From: JADKCZ01 sp963786945
GTDB lineage: Bacteria > Myxococcota > Myxococcia > Myxococcales > Anaeromyxobacteraceae
DNA length: 64,000 nt
Reading direction: 5' to 3'
NCBI GenBank assembly: GCA_963786945.1
Contig: CAWBAO010000006.1
Coordinates: 1-64,000 of the forward strand
Within the stretch, counting starts at the first letter, position 1; each line of letters starts with the position of its first letter. The position numbers and the translations under genes are program-made. Shown here piece by piece: positions 61,774-64,000 of this stretch. The notes below the pieces were generated by a model. That model made no database searches, was not told the DNA's origin, and saw nothing but the letters and a program-made list of their open reading frames with translations.

Positions 61774-64000
61774 TCACGCCTTGGGCTTGGCGCCGCCAGG
61801 CACCAGGTTGGCCGGGTTCATGGCCCTGGAGAGCTGCTCGTAGAGGGCGTACTTGTGGCGGACGTCGGACTGGGCCTGGTCCAGCATCCTCTGGTAGCCC
61901 TCGGGATTGGAGACGGCGATCTGCTTGAAGCGGGTCTCGCCCTCGGCGAAGGCGGAGAGGTCGACCTTGGGCGCCGGGCTGTCCAGCTTGAGCGGGCTCT
62001 CCCCGGCGGCCGCGCGGCGCGGGTCGTAGCGGAAGAGCGGCCAGTACCCGGAGTCGACGGCCCGCTCCTGCTGGGTGAGGGCGTCGGCCATGTCGTAGCC
62101 GTGCGCGATGCAGTGCGAGTAGGCCAGCACCAGCGAGGTGCCCGGGAAGCTGTCGGCCTCCTTCATGGCGTTGACGCTCTGGGCGTCCTTGGCCCCCATG
62201 GCCACGCGGGCCACGTAGGCGCTGCCGTAGGTCAGGGCCAGCATGGCCAGGTCCTTCTTCTGGGTGGGCTTGCCGGCCATGGCGAACTTGGCCGCGGCCC
62301 CCATGGGCGTGGCCTTGGAGGCCTGGCCGCCGGTGTTGGAGTAGACCTCGGTGTCGAGCACCAGGATGTTCACGTCGCGCCCGGCGGCGATGACGTGGTC
62401 CAGCCCGCCGTAGCCGATGTCGTAGGCCCAGCCGTCGCCGCCGACGATCCAGATCGACTTCTTGAGCAGGAAGTCCTGGATCTCGGCGAGCCGCACCGCC
62501 TCGAAGCGCTTCTGGCCGCTCAGCTTGCCCCGCAGCAGCATGAGGCGGGCGCGCTGCGCCTCGATCCCCTTCTCGTCGGACTGGTCGGCCGTGAGCAGCG
62601 CCTTCACCAGGTCGTCGCCCACCACCGCGCCGAGCTGCGCCAGCAGCTCGCGGGCGTGCTCGGTCTGCTTGTCGACCGCCAGGCGCATGCCGTAGCCGAA
62701 CTCGGCGTTGTCCTCGAAGAGCGAGTTGGCCCAGGCCGGGCCGCGCCCGGCGTCGTTCCTGGTGTAGGGCGTGGTCGGCAGGTTGGCGCCGTAGATCGAC
62801 GAGCAGCCGGTGGCGTTGGCGATCAGGGCCCGGTCGCCGTAGAGCTGCGTCAGCAGCTTGATGTACGGGGTCTCGCCGCAGCCGGTGCAGGCGCCGGAGA
62901 ACTCGAAGAGCGGCTGGAGGAACTGCGTCCCCTTGACGTCGAGCTTGAGGGCGCTCCGGTCGGGATCGGGGATGGCCAGGAAGAAGTCCCAGTTGAGCCG
63001 CTCGGCCGCCTTGAGCGGCAGCGCCTCGGCCATGTTGAGCGCCTTCTTCCCCTTCTCGGTCTTCGACTCGGCGGGGCAGATCGCCACGCAGAGCGTGCAG
63101 CCGGTGCAGTCGTCCGGCGCCACCTGGATGGTGTACTTCTTCCCCTTGTCGGTCGGCGACTTGAAGTCCATCGACTGGAAGGTGGCGGGTGCGCCCGCCA
63201 GCGCCGCCGGCTCGTAGAACTTGGGCCGGATGCAGGCGTGCGGGCAGATGAGCGCGCACTTGTTGCACTGGATGCAGAGGCTCGGCTCCCAGGTCGGGAT
63301 GTCGAGGGCGATGGAGCGCTTCTCCCACTGGGAGGTGGCGGTCGGCCAGGTGCCGTCGACCGGGAAGGCCGAGACCGGCAGCAGGTCGCCCTTGCCGGCC
63401 AGCATCAGCGAGGTGACGCGCTGGACGAAGTCCGGCGCCACCTCGGAGACGGCGGGCGGGCGGGGCTTGCCGTTGACCTGGCGGCCGGCGATCTTCACCT
63501 CGTGGAGGTTGGCCAGGGTCTGGTCGACGGCCTCGAAGTTCTTGCGGACCACCTCGGCGCCCTTGCGCTGGTAGGTCTTCTCGATGGTCTTCTTGATGTG
63601 CTCGATGGCCTCCTCGCGCGGCAGCACGCCGGAGACCGCGAAGAAGCAGGTCTGCATGACGGTGTTGATGCGCACCCCCATGCCGGTCTCGCGCGCCACC
63701 TTGAAGGCGTCGATGACGTAGAACTTGAGCTGCTTCTGCAGGATCTGCTCCTGCACCTCGCGGGGCAGCTGCTCCCAGACCTGGTCGGGGCCGTAGATGG
63801 AGTTGAGCAGGAAGGTGGCGCCGGGGACCGCGGACTCCACCATCTCGTACTTCTCGAGGAAGCCGAACTGGTGGCAGGCCACGAAGTTGGCCTTGGAGAT
63901 CAGGTAGGCGGAGCGGATGGGCTTGGGCCCGAAGCGCAGGTGGCTGACCGTGATCGAGCCCGACTTCTTGGAGTCGTAGACGAAGTAGCCCTGCGCGTAG
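61774..64000 (-). CDS. nifJ: Pyruvate:ferredoxin (flavodoxin) oxidoreductase, C-terminal part
   Basis: The last 741 residues of a protein that runs off the right edge. It decarboxylates pyruvate to acetyl-CoA, passing electrons to ferredoxin, and is typical of anaerobes. Two 4Fe-4S cluster motifs (CIQCNKCALICPHACIRP, CTGCTLCVAICPAES) form the ferredoxin domain. The thiamine-binding part has CTGCGETPYIKLLTQLYG, NATGCSSIYGANLP and GGDGWAYDIGYGGLDHV. The C-terminal extension has a further conserved Lys/Arg-rich end. A full-length enzyme would have about 1190 residues, so roughly 450 are missing from view. No internal frameshift is seen. Confidence 0.94.
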   Translation of the reverse strand, partial: YAQGYFVYDSKKSGSITVSHLRFGPKPIRSAYLISKANFVACHQFGFLEKYEMVESAVPGATFLLNSIYGPDQVWEQLPREVQEQILQKQLKFYVIDAFKVARETGMGVRINTVMQTCFFAVSGVLPREEAIEHIKKTIEKTYQRKGAEVVRKNFEAVDQTLANLHEVKIAGRQVNGKPRPPAVSEVAPDFVQRVTSLMLAGKGDLLPVSAFPVDGTWPTATSQWEKRSIALDIPTWEPSLCIQCNKCALICPHACIRPKFYEPAALAGAPATFQSMDFKSPTDKGKKYTIQVAPDDCTGCTLCVAICPAESKTEKGKKALNMAEALPLKAAERLNWDFFLAIPDPDRSALKLDVKGTQFLQPLFEFSGACTGCGETPYIKLLTQLYGDRALIANATGCSSIYGANLPTTPYTRNDAGRGPAWANSLFEDNAEFGYGMRLAVDKQTEHARELLAQLGAVVGDDLVKALLTADQSDEKGIEAQRARLMLLRGKLSGQKRFEAVRLAEIQDFLLKKSIWIVGGDGWAYDIGYGGLDHVIAAGRDVNILVLDTEVYSNTGGQASKATPMGAAAKFAMAGKPTQKKDLAMLALTYGSAYVARVAMGAKDAQSVNAMKEADSFPGTSLVLAYSHCIAHGYDMADALTQQERAVDSGYWPLFRYDPRRAAAGESPLKLDSPAPKVDLSAFAEGETRFKQIAVSNPEGYQRMLDQAQSDVRHKYALYEQLSRAMNPANLVPGGAKPKA

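Overview
This is a 64 kb stretch of very GC-rich bacterial chromosome (well above 70% G+C by eye). Genes are dense and many overlap by 1-4 bases. The content points to a myxobacterium-like Deltaproteobacterium, most plausibly near Anaeromyxobacter. Grounds for this are a FrzS/AglZ-type pseudo-receiver plus coiled-coil protein, a futalosine-hydrolase-like gene, c-type cytochromes, many OmpA, kelch and HEAT proteins, and the extreme base composition. The assignment is an inference; there is no rRNA in the window. I saw no tRNA or rRNA gene, insertion sequence, prophage or CRISPR array.

Layout. 0-9.7 kb, mostly minus strand: a lipid acyltransferase and glycosyltransferase pair, a cold-shock gene, FKBP, a biotin-dependent carboxyltransferase, a MshEN-GAF-HEAT hybrid protein, an RDD protein, rsmE and prmA. 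9.9-23.7 kb: the FrzS-like protein, a di-iron desaturase-like protein, the AmmeMemoRadiSam set (AmrS plus an AmrB-AmrA fusion), an OmpA protein, a kelch lipoprotein, an APC permease, two secreted proteins and HemW. 23.7-29.8 kb: an Mla/MCE lipid-transport operon, then a divergent frameshifted lipoprotein and PAP2 pair. Both loci carry the same tandem pair of 10-bp palindromes. 29.9-35.8 kb: a translationally coupled set of porin, FMN-binding protein, ApbE and a His-rich membrane protein, then a Fur-family regulator, a MetA-like barrel, a Com-like zinc ribbon and ferritin, with two Fur-box-like sites. This reads as an iron and flavin-redox neighbourhood.

35.9-42.2 kb: an aldo/keto reductase, a tandem pair of paralogous small membrane proteins, a structured leader before a lipoprotein that joins thrombospondin-like repeats to a c-type haem motif, an outer-membrane-like protein, and an AcuI/YhdH-type reductase. 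42.3-50.1 kb: a small cytochrome c and two giant tandem TPR/DUF3857 proteins, the second lacking the transglutaminase cysteine of the first. 50.2-64 kb: comF, gpmI, a beta-barrel, a nucleosidase, rlmH, then a run of glycosyltransferase, VWA, HAMP, HEAT and OmpA genes, an ECF sigma/anti-sigma pair, and pyruvate:ferredoxin oxidoreductase cut by the window end.

At least five otherwise well-conserved genes contain apparent single-base indels (hemW, the lipoprotein at 27.3-28.7 kb, comF, a glycosyltransferase, a VWA protein). Such scattered lesions in core genes suggest consensus sequence errors at least as much as real gene decay.
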